The notes beneath the pieces are model-generated. The model made no database searches. It had not been told where the DNA came from and saw only the letters and a list, made by a program, of their open reading frames with translations. DNA of 64,000 nt from Bacteroidia bacterium (GTDB taxonomy: Bacteria; Bacteroidota; Bacteroidia; Cytophagales; Cyclobacteriaceae), in assembly GCA_030432655.1 (NCBI GenBank), contig JAUILA010000020.1, positions 1 through 64,000 on the forward strand, written 5' to 3'. The position numbers and the translations under genes were made by a program. Of this stretch, positions 41,701 to 50,456 are shown in pieces. Within the stretch, counting starts at the first letter, position 1. Each line of letters opens with the position of its first letter.

Positions 41701-41720
41701 AAAAGTATGTTAATGACTAA
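38715..41720 (+). CDS. GH92 exo-alpha-mannosidase fused to a C-terminal SGNH esterase
   Basis: This 1001-residue secreted protein (signal peptide ending near VLGQ) starts with a GH92 calcium-dependent alpha-mannosidase. Landmarks are VDYVDPLIGSHN, FPGPTRPFGMVKLSPDNQ, GFSHIHSWTMAG, YGSDGYWITMWNLNP, and the catalytic-region DEDQGQMGAWFAMSALGLF. After about residue 790 comes a linker, then an SGNH hydrolase with GNSITDG (nucleophile Ser836), the oxyanion asparagine in IGTNDIS and the DGLHLN catalytic aspartate-histidine pair. The second domain probably removes acetyl or similar groups that block the mannosidase. The gene abuts the previous stop and its own stop overlaps the next start by one base. 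Confidence 0.92.
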   Translation: MKMKAGRLILCMTAMLMAGQLSVLGQGNAPVDYVDPLIGSHNSRWINFPGPTRPFGMVKLSPDNQELGWKAGYEYEIENLAGFSHIHSWTMAGLLSMPTNGPLLIKPGTEKDPERGYRSHFSHDNEEARPGYYSVFLDDYGIKAELSTTKRAGFHRYTFPASDSSRILLDLLTPSEYGYEIGYTHFQKVSDHELEGISYQQSLRKANYNEYILHFVVRFNKPFDSMNGWVKEEIIRNQEFISSEFGHKDTGAFLTFRTEENEQILMQVGISLVSIEQARLNLETEMDPFDWNFDEVVQDSEKEWNDLLSVIEVETSDEKLKKKFYTNLYRAYSGRTTWSDVNGKYVDMYEKVQQMPDGKPIYGSDGYWITMWNLNPLWSLATPEIANNWAISMLEMSDRGGWLPKGPTGIEYSGIMVASHQISLITNAYHKGIRNFDAEKAYNAAVKLQTEQGRAHDAGGWVGNRNLTDYINLGYVPDDAGPVSNTLEYAYDDWTVGQFAKALGKESDYKTYTKRAFNYKNVFDPEVGYMRRKNRDGSWAPFSPFGDVAWLGPGFVEGNAWQYTYFVPHDVSGLIQLVGRDEFNNRLEEGFNTSAEHNFNSEHLGSNSLDGMGVLPINHGNQPNMQAAYLFNHSGKPWLTQYWANEIMEKYYGDDPETGWLGDEDQGQMGAWFAMSALGLFEMDGGASVDPVYEIGTPKFDKAVIHLDTAYYPGGTFTIEAKKVSARNIYVQSASLNGEELEGPWFYHKDLVKGGKLTLVMGSKPNMSWGTDEEDAPPSLSTILSQAEIDTIMAYDKFAEELAEWNRAVKAYYYHRKEHFETLPDTEGEIIFLGNSITDGAEWFELFDGNPNVKNRGIGGDDTDGVLERLDEVLSSEPAKVFLLIGTNDISYGKTVDHVVENHKLIIQRIKEASPETEIYIQSVLPVQESIHPTRPVSSIHDINSQLKEISESEGITYINLFDLFADESGMLDMKYSIDGLHLNAEGYLKWVEAVQKYVND

Positions 41721-42787
41721 TGAAGAGAGTTCTTGCCATATGTGTACTTGTGGCAGCAGGCTGTTCTGAGGATGACCTGTCCCCGGTCAGCAGCTGTTAT
41801 CAGACTGAGTGCTGGGACGAACAGTTTCATGTATGCCGGGATGATAAAATGATTGAATTATTCACCCGGCAGACTGGGTGGACAGGCGGTGACGCAACCT
41901 ATTCCGTCGAGCTTGATCAGGACCGTAGAATCTGGCTGTTCGGTGATACATTTATTGACCAGGTCAACCCGGATCGCACGAGGTCCGATTTTCAGATAAT
42001 AAATAATTCTCTTATGCTTCAGGTTGGTGATGAGTTGACCACCATTCATGGTGGAACCGCCGAATCACCGGTTGCATTCGCCCGGCCGCCGGAAACCGGG
42101 CACTGGTACTGGCCAGGCGACGGGACTGTTTTTCAGAATGAGCTGCTGGTATTTATGCATGGGTTCGCCAACGAAGGAGGCGGTGCCTGGGATTTTTACA
42201 GAACATCCATTGATCTTCTGACTATTGATTCGGAGAATTTTACCATATTATCGGCCGACCGGATAGCGGTTAATCCGACCATCTCATGGGGAGCAGCCCT
42301 GATGGAGGATGAGGACTATACGTATGTTTATGGGGTGAAGTCCGACGGCCTGAGCAAGACCTTGTTTGTCAGCCGGACAGATGCCGGGCTCAGAGCTTCC
42401 TGGGAGTATTTTTCGGATGGTGCCTGGGTGCCGGATGAAGCCTCCGCCACACCCGTACTGGAAGGTGTATCTGAGCAGTTTTCCGTTTTTAAATCAGATA
42501 ATGAGTATTACCTGCTAACCCAGCATAATCTGTTCGGTAATGAGATTTACCTGTATCATTCAGATGCCCCGGAGGGAATGTTCACTGATAAGCAGATTGT
42601 ATATTGTACGCCTGAAACAGGCGGGGATATTTATACCTACAATGCTTTCGTACATACCGGATTTTACCAGGACTCACTCCTGGTCTCGTATAACGTTAAC
42701 AGTTTTAACATACAGGACCTGATGGATGATGCGGATAACTATCGCCCGTATTTTATTAAGGTAGGTAACTGGCAAAAACAGAATTGA
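41720..42787 (+). CDS. DUF4185-like beta-propeller lipoprotein, copy 2
   Basis: This 355-residue protein is a paralogue of the 25498 gene product. It has a short signal ending in VAAGCSED, a usable lipobox. Shared motifs are RRIWLFGDTFIDQ, NNSLML, HWYWPGDGTV, YTYVYGVKSDG, SEQFSVFKSDNEYYL, YTYNAFVHTGF and LLVSYNVNSF. A cysteine-rich stretch after the lipobox (SSCYQTECWDEQFHVC) is not present in the other copies. Its start overlaps the GH92-SGNH stop as TAATG, so it is translated with the mannosidase. Function is unknown. Confidence 0.75.
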   Translation: MKRVLAICVLVAAGCSEDDLSPVSSCYQTECWDEQFHVCRDDKMIELFTRQTGWTGGDATYSVELDQDRRIWLFGDTFIDQVNPDRTRSDFQIINNSLMLQVGDELTTIHGGTAESPVAFARPPETGHWYWPGDGTVFQNELLVFMHGFANEGGGAWDFYRTSIDLLTIDSENFTILSADRIAVNPTISWGAALMEDEDYTYVYGVKSDGLSKTLFVSRTDAGLRASWEYFSDGAWVPDEASATPVLEGVSEQFSVFKSDNEYYLLTQHNLFGNEIYLYHSDAPEGMFTDKQIVYCTPETGGDIYTYNAFVHTGFYQDSLLVSYNVNSFNIQDLMDDADNYRPYFIKVGNWQKQN

Positions 42788-42789
42788 AG

Positions 42790-43998
42790 ATGAAAAAGAG
42801 GACTTTACTTGCAGCACTTTTGGGTGGGTTTATTTTGGCTTGTACTACGGAAACGAAAGAATCAGATCCGGTTGTTGCCAGACCTGCCGCAGATACACTG
42901 GTTAATTTCTCGGTCCGTGCGGCTCCGGAGTGGACAGATCTGTTTTATCGCAAGAAAGGATGGTTCGGTGCGGATGGCGTATTTACCATGACGGTTTCCG
43001 GCGATGAGTCACGAGGAGCCGGTGCCGAGGATTCGGTCTTTATGTATTTCTCTGATACGATGACCGGTAATGTCATCGGTGACAGTGCGGTTTCAGATTT
43101 TAAAATGGTGAACAATTCTTTTGCCTGGGTCACATCGCTGGAGCCTTCGGAAGAGACAGTGGGTCTGCGTATTAACCAGGATCAGACTGGGGCGTTTACC
43201 AATTACTTTTCACCGACTACGCCGGCAACCGGGGAGGAAGAATACTACTGGTTCGGAGATGGGTTTGTCAACGGGGCTGATGATAATTCCATCAATATAT
43301 TCGGTTACCGTGTTTATGATACAAGCGACGAATCATGGGCATTTGAGGTGAGAGGCGTTACACTTCTTACAATTCCCCGCGGATCGCAGCCGCCGTTTGA
43401 AGATCACGTTCAAATTGATCTTCCTCTCTACATGGATATTGAAGGCGTGGGTAAGGGGACATTTGGTTCGGGGGTCTATGTGAATACCGAATGGGCCGGT
43501 GCACCGGATCCTGACGGATTTTTGTATGTCTACGGGCTGCTGGACCCGGGAAAGCATCTGGTCGTCTCCCGTGTCAGACCGGAAAATGTGAAGGACGCAT
43601 CTGCCTGGCAATTCTGGACCGGGGAATCCTGGTCGGAGAATATAAATGAAACGAGACCTGTGACGGATCGTGTATCCAATGAAGTCAGCCTCACCCCGCT
43701 TAATGATGGAAGATATTTACTCGTTTTTCAGTCAGACGGCATCGGCGAATACACCTCGGTAAGAATTGCAGATTCCCCCACCGGACCATTCGGGCCCTTA
43801 CAACATGTCTGGCATGTACCTGAAATCAGCGATCCGCCGGGCATCATTCCCTACAACGCGAAAGCACATCCGGTCCTCTCCACGGAGGATGAATTGCTGA
43901 TCAGTTATAATACGATCTCCCTGGATTATTTCAATGATATTCTCCGGCATCCTCATATGTACCGGCCACGGTTTTTCTGGCTGAAGATTGAGGATTGA
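42790..43998 (+). CDS. DUF4185-like beta-propeller lipoprotein, copy 3
   Basis: This 402-residue lipoprotein (lipobox ILACT) is the most diverged copy. It keeps WFGADGVFTM, FMYFSDTMTGN, NNSFAWV, YYWFGDGFV, YVYGLLDPG, IPYNAKAHPVL and LLISYNTISLD. I chose ATG 42790; a TTG two codons earlier overlaps the previous stop. It lies 2 bp after copy 2. Inserts make it about 45 residues longer than copy 2. The lineage has clearly expanded this family inside the glycan operon, and the role is unassigned. Confidence 0.75.
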   Translation: MKKRTLLAALLGGFILACTTETKESDPVVARPAADTLVNFSVRAAPEWTDLFYRKKGWFGADGVFTMTVSGDESRGAGAEDSVFMYFSDTMTGNVIGDSAVSDFKMVNNSFAWVTSLEPSEETVGLRINQDQTGAFTNYFSPTTPATGEEEYYWFGDGFVNGADDNSINIFGYRVYDTSDESWAFEVRGVTLLTIPRGSQPPFEDHVQIDLPLYMDIEGVGKGTFGSGVYVNTEWAGAPDPDGFLYVYGLLDPGKHLVVSRVRPENVKDASAWQFWTGESWSENINETRPVTDRVSNEVSLTPLNDGRYLLVFQSDGIGEYTSVRIADSPTGPFGPLQHVWHVPEISDPPGIIPYNAKAHPVLSTEDELLISYNTISLDYFNDILRHPHMYRPRFFWLKIED

Positions 43999-44063
43999 TG
44001 GCAGCTTCTCCGGCATAAAAATATCTGTCCCGTTTAAAATATTCATTAACAGGCTTATATTGT

Positions 44064-45821
44064 ATGCTGAACCAATATCCTGCCATGCCTTTCAAGTTCA
44101 TAACACTGCTTTCATTTCTGTTCAGTTTGATTATTTCGCGAGAGAATAATGTCCTTCCGGAAGAGAAACTATTAAACGAACCCATTGTACTCGTTAATCA
44201 GGTGGCCTATCTTCCTGGTCTGCCTAAAAGCGCCCTGGTTACCAGCCCCGCTTCAGGAAGCTTTGAAGTAACAGACGCAGATGGAAGCATTGTGCTCTCC
44301 GGACAGATGACGCCTGCCAGGGATTGGGATAAAGCCGGGATGCCGGTTAGTGTGGCTGACCTGACCTCAATTGATGAACCGGGGACGTATCAAATAAAGG
44401 TGGAGAATGCTGATCCTGTGTCTTTCCGTGTGGGGTTGAGACCTTCGGTTGACCTTGTCCGGGCAGCTTCAAAATATTATTACTTCAACCGTGCCTCCAC
44501 CGAGTTGCCTGAACAATACGCCGGTGAATTTCACCGGGAAGCAGGCCATCCTGACCGGGAGACCTATATCCATGCAACAGCCGCCTCACCCGGCCGACCC
44601 GCCGGAAGCACCATTTCCACTCCCTATGGCTGGTATGACGCCGGGGATTACAACAAGTACGTGGTTAATTCCGGAATAACCACCTACACCCTGATGATGA
44701 CCTGGGTGCAAAACAGGGCATTAATGGATACGCTTACCTGGAATATTCCGGAAAGCGGAAATGAAGTTCCGGACCTGCTGGACGAGGTGCGCTGGAACCT
44801 GGAATGGATGCTCAGTATGCAGGACCCTTCCGACGGAGGTGTGTACCACAAAAATACCACCGCCGGTTTTGAAGGTTTTGTAATCCCGTCGAAAGCCACG
44901 TCAAAGCGTTATGTTACGGCTAAAGGTACGGCAGCGACGCTTGATTTTGCCGCAGTGATGGCACGTGCATCCCGGGTATTCAAACCGTACGATGCATCGT
45001 TCAGTGAAATGATGCTGGAGGGAGCGCAGCAGGCCTGGGTATGGGCAGTGGCGAATCCGGATTCCGAATTTCGTAATCCTCAGGAGAATGTTCCGGACGG
45101 ACCGGCAATTAGTACCGGGCAGTACGGCGACGGCAATTTCAGCGACGAATTTTTCTGGGCGGCGGTCGAACTTTACCTGGCAACAGGAGATGAAATGTAC
45201 CGCACGAGGGCAAACCCGGATATAATGGATTCATTCGGGACGCCTGCCTGGCCAAATGTGGAATCTCTTGGCTTGGTTTCTATTCTGGCCGATGATAATG
45301 CTTCTCCTGAACTGCAAGGGAAGGCAAAACGCGCGTTACTGGAGCTGGCGGATCAGCTGATGGCCGATTATCAAGCTTCACCCGCAGGAATTCCCCTTAC
45401 CCGTTTCCGCTGGGGAAGTAATTCCGACATTCTCAATCAAAGCCTGATCCTTATAAATGCGTTTCACATATCTGAACAGGAAAGCTATCTGAAAGCAGCT
45501 GTTGCCAGTCTGGACTATGTGCTCGGTGCCAATGTGACCGGATATTGTTTTGTGACGGGTTTTGGAAAAAAGTCTCCGGTAAATCTTCATCACCGTCCGT
45601 CGGCCGCAGATGGCATTGCCAAGCCGTTTCCCGGAATGCTGGCAGGGGGTCCGAATCCTTATAACATGGCCCAGGATTGTGGTAAGGACGCCTACCCGGA
45701 TCACCACCCGGCTGCGGCCTTTATTGATGAAGAGTGCAGTTATTCCACCAACGAGGTGGCGATTAACTGGAACGCACCACTGGTTTACGTGTCTGCTTCC
45801 CTGCGCTCCGCTGCTAAATGA
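44064..45821 (+). CDS. GH9 endoglucanase/cellulase with N-terminal Ig-like domain
   Basis: This 585-residue secreted enzyme has an N-terminal signal, a CelD-type immunoglobulin-like domain (about 38-130, VLVNQVAYLPGLPKSALV) and a GH9 (alpha/alpha)6 catalytic domain. GH9 hallmarks are STPYGWYDAGDYNKYVVN with the catalytic aspartates, GSNSDILNQSLILINAF, INLHHRPS-like NLHHRPSAADG, and the catalytic-acid region YSTNEVAINWNAPLVYVSA. GH9 enzymes cut beta-1,4-glucans or act as exo-glucosidases on such chains. It starts 65 bp after copy 3 of the propeller family, so it is probably the last gene of the region C operon. Its end is 8 bp from the convergent regulator gene. Confidence 0.93.
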   Translation: MLNQYPAMPFKFITLLSFLFSLIISRENNVLPEEKLLNEPIVLVNQVAYLPGLPKSALVTSPASGSFEVTDADGSIVLSGQMTPARDWDKAGMPVSVADLTSIDEPGTYQIKVENADPVSFRVGLRPSVDLVRAASKYYYFNRASTELPEQYAGEFHREAGHPDRETYIHATAASPGRPAGSTISTPYGWYDAGDYNKYVVNSGITTYTLMMTWVQNRALMDTLTWNIPESGNEVPDLLDEVRWNLEWMLSMQDPSDGGVYHKNTTAGFEGFVIPSKATSKRYVTAKGTAATLDFAAVMARASRVFKPYDASFSEMMLEGAQQAWVWAVANPDSEFRNPQENVPDGPAISTGQYGDGNFSDEFFWAAVELYLATGDEMYRTRANPDIMDSFGTPAWPNVESLGLVSILADDNASPELQGKAKRALLELADQLMADYQASPAGIPLTRFRWGSNSDILNQSLILINAFHISEQESYLKAAVASLDYVLGANVTGYCFVTGFGKKSPVNLHHRPSAADGIAKPFPGMLAGGPNPYNMAQDCGKDAYPDHHPAAAFIDEECSYSTNEVAINWNAPLVYVSASLRSAAK

Positions 45822-45829
45822 CAGGCTGC

Positions 45830-46558
45830 TCAGACCATTCCGCGATGGAGATAGTCCTGTAGTTTATCCTTGTAAGAATCGGAAACCGGGAGGCTGATTT
45901 CCTCCAGCTGTACAGAACTTTTATCAAGGGAGGAGATCTTGTCCAGGTTGATGATATAGGATCGGTGAATTCGCATAAAGCTGTTTTCCGGAAGCCTTTC
46001 CTCCAGGCTCTTCATACTTGTCAGTGAAAGCAGTGGCTTTTTCCCTCCTTCCCGGTGTATTTTTACGTAGTCTTTGAGTCCCTCGATGTAAATGATCTCG
46101 TTGTAAAATACCTTCACATACTGGTACTCCACTTTGAACAATATGTAGTCTTCTTTTTTTTCGGGAACGGACTGCGAAGAACTCCTGTCGATAATCGACC
46201 TGGCCTTATTCGCTGCTTTCAGAAAATCTTCGTAACTGAATGGTTTCAAAAGGTAATCTACTGCATCCACTTTGTATCCCTGCAGCGCATACTGATCGTA
46301 GGCTGTTGAAAAAATCAGCACGGGGCGTTTTTCTTTTTCCATTCCGGCGATAATCCTTGCCAGTTCCAGGCCGGAAAGATCATTCATTTCGATGTCGGAG
46401 AATATTACGTCGATATTTCCTTCATGTATGTGTTTCAGTGCCTCAACGGGACTGTCACAGCTGGCTTGAAGTTCAAGAAAAGGTGTTTTTTGAATGAAGT
46501 CATCCAGCAACGCAAGCGCGAGTGGTTCATCATCAAGGGCGAGACATTTAAGTTTCAT
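45830..46558 (-). CDS. LytTR-family response regulator
   Basis: This 242-residue regulator has an N-terminal receiver domain with the phosphoacceptor Asp55 in DVIFSDIEM and the lysine of LLKPFSYEDF. A C-terminal LytTR DNA-binding domain follows (IIYIEGLKDYVKIH, then FMRIHRSYIINLDKI). Its gene overlaps the upstream histidine kinase gene as ATGA, so the two form a pair. It could control the divergent outer-membrane receptor at 47840; this is inference from position. Confidence 0.94.
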   Translation of the reverse strand: MKLKCLALDDEPLALALLDDFIQKTPFLELQASCDSPVEALKHIHEGNIDVIFSDIEMNDLSGLELARIIAGMEKEKRPVLIFSTAYDQYALQGYKVDAVDYLLKPFSYEDFLKAANKARSIIDRSSSQSVPEKKEDYILFKVEYQYVKVFYNEIIYIEGLKDYVKIHREGGKKPLLSLTSMKSLEERLPENSFMRIHRSYIINLDKISSLDKSSVQLEEISLPVSDSYKDKLQDYLHRGMV

Positions 46559-47604
46559 TTCAGATCAATGCGCAGTAATACGCTAAAGGTATCGCCTTGA
46601 TCGTCAAGTTCAAAATGATGCTTGTCAGGATACAGCAATTCCAGGCGCCGGCGCGTATTGGAAATTCCTATTCCAGTGCTCTTTTCATGAGATTCATTCT
46701 CCCGGATCACCTTGGTATTTTCCACCTTGAATTCCAGCCGGGAGCCGGATAGCGAAATGTCGATTGAGATATTGGTGTTATCCTTGGAAGAAACGCCGTG
46801 TTTAAAGGCATTCTCCACAAAAGGCAGCAGGATCATAGGAGCAATGAACAATTCGGGTGGATTCTCCGGCCTGTTGAAAACGACGGTCACCCGCTTAGAC
46901 ATCCGTAATTTCATGAGCTCGATGTAGTTCTCAATAAATTCTATCTCCTCCGAAAGGCTGGTGGTTTTGGTCTTTCGCTCATAGATTACATAGCGCATCA
47001 TGGAGGAGAGCTTCAGCAGTGCCTCGCGGGAGGCATCCACATTCAGCGATGTGAGTGCATATATATTGTTAAGGGTATTAAAGAAAAAATGCGGATTGAT
47101 CTGGGCCTTTAGGTAAGAAAGCTCCGTGCTGATCTGCAGTTTTTCAAGCTCCCGGCGACGTGAGGCCTCCTCCTGGGTTTTCTGGATCAAATAAATGATA
47201 ACACCCATACTGAAATCGATCAGAAGCAGTAGAAATCCTGAATAGTCAAATCGCCAACGGTACCTGCGCTCCGGGTTAAATGGTTCGTCCGGGCGAAATA
47301 ACTCATGCATTTTCCTGGGAAGTCCAATCTGCCATTCAAATACCTGCATAAGGACCAGTGTCAGTGCAACAATGACCAGCGCAACAAGCACATAGCGTCT
47401 GTATTTATTCTGACTGAATAAACCGGGTAGTAAATATTGCTTATTCAGGTAATACACTGAGGTCAGCAATGTGGCAAAAAAGATTTGCTTGACCCAGAAA
47501 ACGGTGGGCCAGTCCACATTGTACCCGAGTGGCGGTAATGTCAGTAACAATACCCACAAAAGAGCTACAAGCCCCAATTCCATTGCCGGTCTTTTGCGAT
47601 CCAT
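46555..47604 (-). CDS. LytS/YehU-type membrane sensor histidine kinase
   Basis: This 349-residue kinase has four predicted transmembrane helices (about 10-28, 34-53, 70-90 and 121-140) without a large periplasmic sensor. A short coiled coil leads to a His_kinase domain. The phosphorylated histidine is His172 in KAQINPHFFFNTLNN. The ATP-binding domain has LLPFVENAFKHG and STGIGISNTRRRL. It is first in the leftward two-gene operon with the LytTR regulator and is divergent from an outer-membrane receptor gene. Confidence 0.94.
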   Translation of the reverse strand: MDRKRPAMELGLVALLWVLLLTLPPLGYNVDWPTVFWVKQIFFATLLTSVYYLNKQYLLPGLFSQNKYRRYVLVALVIVALTLVLMQVFEWQIGLPRKMHELFRPDEPFNPERRYRWRFDYSGFLLLLIDFSMGVIIYLIQKTQEEASRRRELEKLQISTELSYLKAQINPHFFFNTLNNIYALTSLNVDASREALLKLSSMMRYVIYERKTKTTSLSEEIEFIENYIELMKLRMSKRVTVVFNRPENPPELFIAPMILLPFVENAFKHGVSSKDNTNISIDISLSGSRLEFKVENTKVIRENESHEKSTGIGISNTRRRLELLYPDKHHFELDDQGDTFSVLLRIDLK

Positions 47605-47839
47605 GATACCAAGTAAATCAATCCTATAAAGATTTACACCTATTTATAAGGGTTATCGACCATTGGCCGGATGCAGTCGATCAATCGCTTGAAATTATCT
47701 TCAATCCACCGGTCATCGTACAAATGGATGATTCATCGATTGATTCTCCCTGAACGTCGAGACATTTATGCTCATTGTCTATACTATAAAACAAGTGTCG
47801 GGCAAGTGCGTCTATTTTGTTGGAGACAATACAAAACCA
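47605..47839. promoter_or_regulatory. Divergent region between LytS kinase and outer-membrane receptor
   Basis: This 235-bp gap has an 8-bp inverted repeat, ATCAATCG at 47680-47687 and CGATTGAT at 47737-47744. A weak -7-like TATTTTG lies about 25 bp before the receptor start. No coding sequence is convincing here, although an in-frame start at 47768 would extend the receptor with a non-signal leader. Confidence 0.35.
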
Positions 47840-50368
47840 ATGAAACGATTATTTACAACGACTTTACTTTTTCTGGGCCTTATAACTGTGTGGTCCCTGC
47901 AGGTCAGCGCTCAAAATCCGCAAGGAGGTCCGCCAAGGGGCGGCGCACAGACTCCGCAGGTGGGCTATGGCAAGATTACCGGTACGGTGCTGGATTCGAA
48001 CAATGAAGCGGTACCTTATGCTTCCATTTCCATTAAAAACCAGGAAACACAGAAACTTACGGATGGAACCGTGGCAGATGACGGCGGCGGATTCACCATT
48101 AAAAATATACCGGAAGGCACCTACACGCTTAATGTAAACTTTATAGGTTACGAACCCCTTGAAAAAGGGCCTTACACGTTTACGGGTAAGGGAGAATCCT
48201 ATGATCTGGGCAACCTGGTGATCACAAGTTCGACGATGGAACTTGATGAAGTTGTTGTGGAAGGCGAACGGGCATTGGTGGAGGATAAAGTAGACCGGAT
48301 TATTTATAATGCGGAACAGGACAAGACCACTGCCGGAGGAGACGCAGCCGATGTACTCCGTCGTGTGCCACTTCTGAGTGTAGACCTGGATGGAAATGTA
48401 ACACTACGCGGAAGCAGCAATATCCGTGTACTCATCGATAACCGTCCTTCGACCATAACGGCTTCCAGTATCGCGGATGCCCTGAAACAAATCCCGGCGG
48501 ACGAAATTAAATCGGTGGAAGTGATTACTTCACCTGGTGCGCGGTATGATGCAGAAGGTACAGGTGGTATTATTAATATCATTACCAAGAAAAATGACCT
48601 GCGGGGAGGATCCCTGAACGTAAATACCAGTGTGGGTAACAGGGGAACGCACCTTCGGCTGAATGCGAGCTACCGGACCGGTCGAACAGGGTTCACGCTT
48701 GGAGGATTCGGAAGGTATGGATACAATATCACGGGAGAATATGAGAATGAGCAGACGCTTAAGGATGAATTTGGCAATGTGCTCTCCGTGACCAATCAGC
48801 AGGCTGAGACCAATAATAACATGTTGTTTGGCAGGTACAATTTCGGATGGGATTACGCCATCAACAAGTATAACTGGGTGGGTGCGTCGGTAAACTTTGG
48901 TATACGCAATTTCACCATGAACCAGGATCAGCGATTGACGGAAACTACTGATATGAATGGTACACGTTCCAGTCTCGAGGATGTAGTCATGGATAACCTC
49001 GGAAATACCGTGGACATCAGTGCGAATTACATCCGGACGTTTGACGAGAAGGACAAGGAGATTAGTTTCATTACCCTTTACAGTCAGAATAAGAGCACGA
49101 ATGATTTTGACATAGAAACCCTGATGTCAGACACGCCGCAGGATTTTGATTTGATCCGTAACGAAAATGACAGCTATAACAAAGAGCTGACATTCCAGCT
49201 GGATTACGTGGAACCCCTGTCAGACAAAGCGAAGCTTGAAATGGGAGCAAAAAACATTACGCGAAGTGTTACATCAGATTTTACCTATTCAGTTGGAACG
49301 TCGGAAAGCGACCTGGAGGAGGTGCCAAGAGACAACCTGAGCAACAATTTTGACTATGAGCAAAATGTAATGGCCGGTTACATTTCAGGAACGTTTGACC
49401 TTGGAAGTGAATATACCGTAATGGCTGGTGGACGTTATGAATATACTACCATCACGGCTAATTTCTCAGACGAACAGGATCTTGAAATTCCTGATTACGG
49501 AACATTCGTTCCCAGCATCAACCTTTCGAAGAAACTTTCGCCGGTAAATACGGTAAAATTTGCCTATAACCGCAGGATTCAGCGTCCGTCACTACAGTTC
49601 CTGAACCCTAACATCAACGCTTCAAACCCGTTGAATATTTCACAGGGTAACCCGAGTCTTGATCCGGAATTCACTGACAATTTTGAGGTATCACTGAGTA
49701 CTTTCAAGAAGGGAACGTCGGTCAATGTTTCAGCATTCTGGAGAAACACCACGGGTTCAATCCAGCAGGTTCGTGAAACAATCGGGCAGGATACGGTATT
49801 CACCACCTACCAGAACATAGGTAATGAAGACGCGATCGGTATCGGGCTGTTTGCAAATACCCAAATTGGTAAAGTAAGGCTGAGTGGAGGCGTAGACGGG
49901 TATTATGCCATACTCGATAATAATATCGATGATCCTCTCTACGCAGCGTCCAACGAAGGGTTTGTGATCAGCGGACGACTTTTCGGAAGTTATGAATTTA
50001 CTGAACAGTGGGCGCTTCAGTTCTTCGGTTTTGCCCGCGGCAGACAGATCCAGCTCCAGGGGTATCAGACATCATTCTATATCTACAGCCTGAGCCTGAA
50101 CCGTTATTTCAAGGAGAAGCGCGGAAGCATCGGCATTGGAGCGGAGAACTTCCTGAACAACGGGATGAAAATGACTTCAAGTGTGGAAACACCTCTTATT
50201 GATCAGTACAATACCAACCTGATGCGAAATATGAACTTCAAAATCAATCTGAGTTACCGGATTGGAAAGTTGACAACAGGTCAGTCAAGACGTCAGCGCA
50301 AGGTAGATAACAATGACCTGAAAGAAGGTGGCGGAGGTAATCAGCAGATGATGGATAACCAGCAATAA
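47840..50368 (+). CDS. OMP_b-brl-type TonB-dependent receptor-like outer-membrane protein
   Basis: This 842-residue protein starts at ATG 47840 with a signal peptide ending near QVSAQ. It has a carboxypeptidase-D regulatory-like domain (GTVLDSNNEAVPYASISIKN), a plug with DAADVLRRVPLLSVDLDGNV and SPGARYDAEGTGGIINIIT, and a large beta-barrel with YNRRIQRPSLQFLNPNIN. This is the outer-membrane beta-barrel family rather than SusC, and no SusD follows. The C-terminus is low-complexity and basic to Asn/Gln-rich. It is divergent from the LytS/LytTR pair, an arrangement seen elsewhere in Bacteroidota. Cargo is unknown. Confidence 0.9.
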   Translation: MKRLFTTTLLFLGLITVWSLQVSAQNPQGGPPRGGAQTPQVGYGKITGTVLDSNNEAVPYASISIKNQETQKLTDGTVADDGGGFTIKNIPEGTYTLNVNFIGYEPLEKGPYTFTGKGESYDLGNLVITSSTMELDEVVVEGERALVEDKVDRIIYNAEQDKTTAGGDAADVLRRVPLLSVDLDGNVTLRGSSNIRVLIDNRPSTITASSIADALKQIPADEIKSVEVITSPGARYDAEGTGGIINIITKKNDLRGGSLNVNTSVGNRGTHLRLNASYRTGRTGFTLGGFGRYGYNITGEYENEQTLKDEFGNVLSVTNQQAETNNNMLFGRYNFGWDYAINKYNWVGASVNFGIRNFTMNQDQRLTETTDMNGTRSSLEDVVMDNLGNTVDISANYIRTFDEKDKEISFITLYSQNKSTNDFDIETLMSDTPQDFDLIRNENDSYNKELTFQLDYVEPLSDKAKLEMGAKNITRSVTSDFTYSVGTSESDLEEVPRDNLSNNFDYEQNVMAGYISGTFDLGSEYTVMAGGRYEYTTITANFSDEQDLEIPDYGTFVPSINLSKKLSPVNTVKFAYNRRIQRPSLQFLNPNINASNPLNISQGNPSLDPEFTDNFEVSLSTFKKGTSVNVSAFWRNTTGSIQQVRETIGQDTVFTTYQNIGNEDAIGIGLFANTQIGKVRLSGGVDGYYAILDNNIDDPLYAASNEGFVISGRLFGSYEFTEQWALQFFGFARGRQIQLQGYQTSFYIYSLSLNRYFKEKRGSIGIGAENFLNNGMKMTSSVETPLIDQYNTNLMRNMNFKINLSYRIGKLTTGQSRRQRKVDNNDLKEGGGGNQQMMDNQQ

Positions 50369-50426
50369 GAAGAGTTTAAAATACACATCCTGTAAATCAT
50401 TGGTTAGGTAGAGACAGGATGCATCG

Positions 50427-50456
50427 CGGCCCGCTTATGCGGGCCGTTTTCTTTTT
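50427..50456 (+). terminator. Intrinsic terminator after outer-membrane receptor
   Basis: The arms CGGCCCGC and GCGGGCCG pair perfectly around a TTAT loop and are followed by TTTTCTTTTT. It ends the receptor transcript about 60 bp after the stop codon. Confidence 0.92.
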
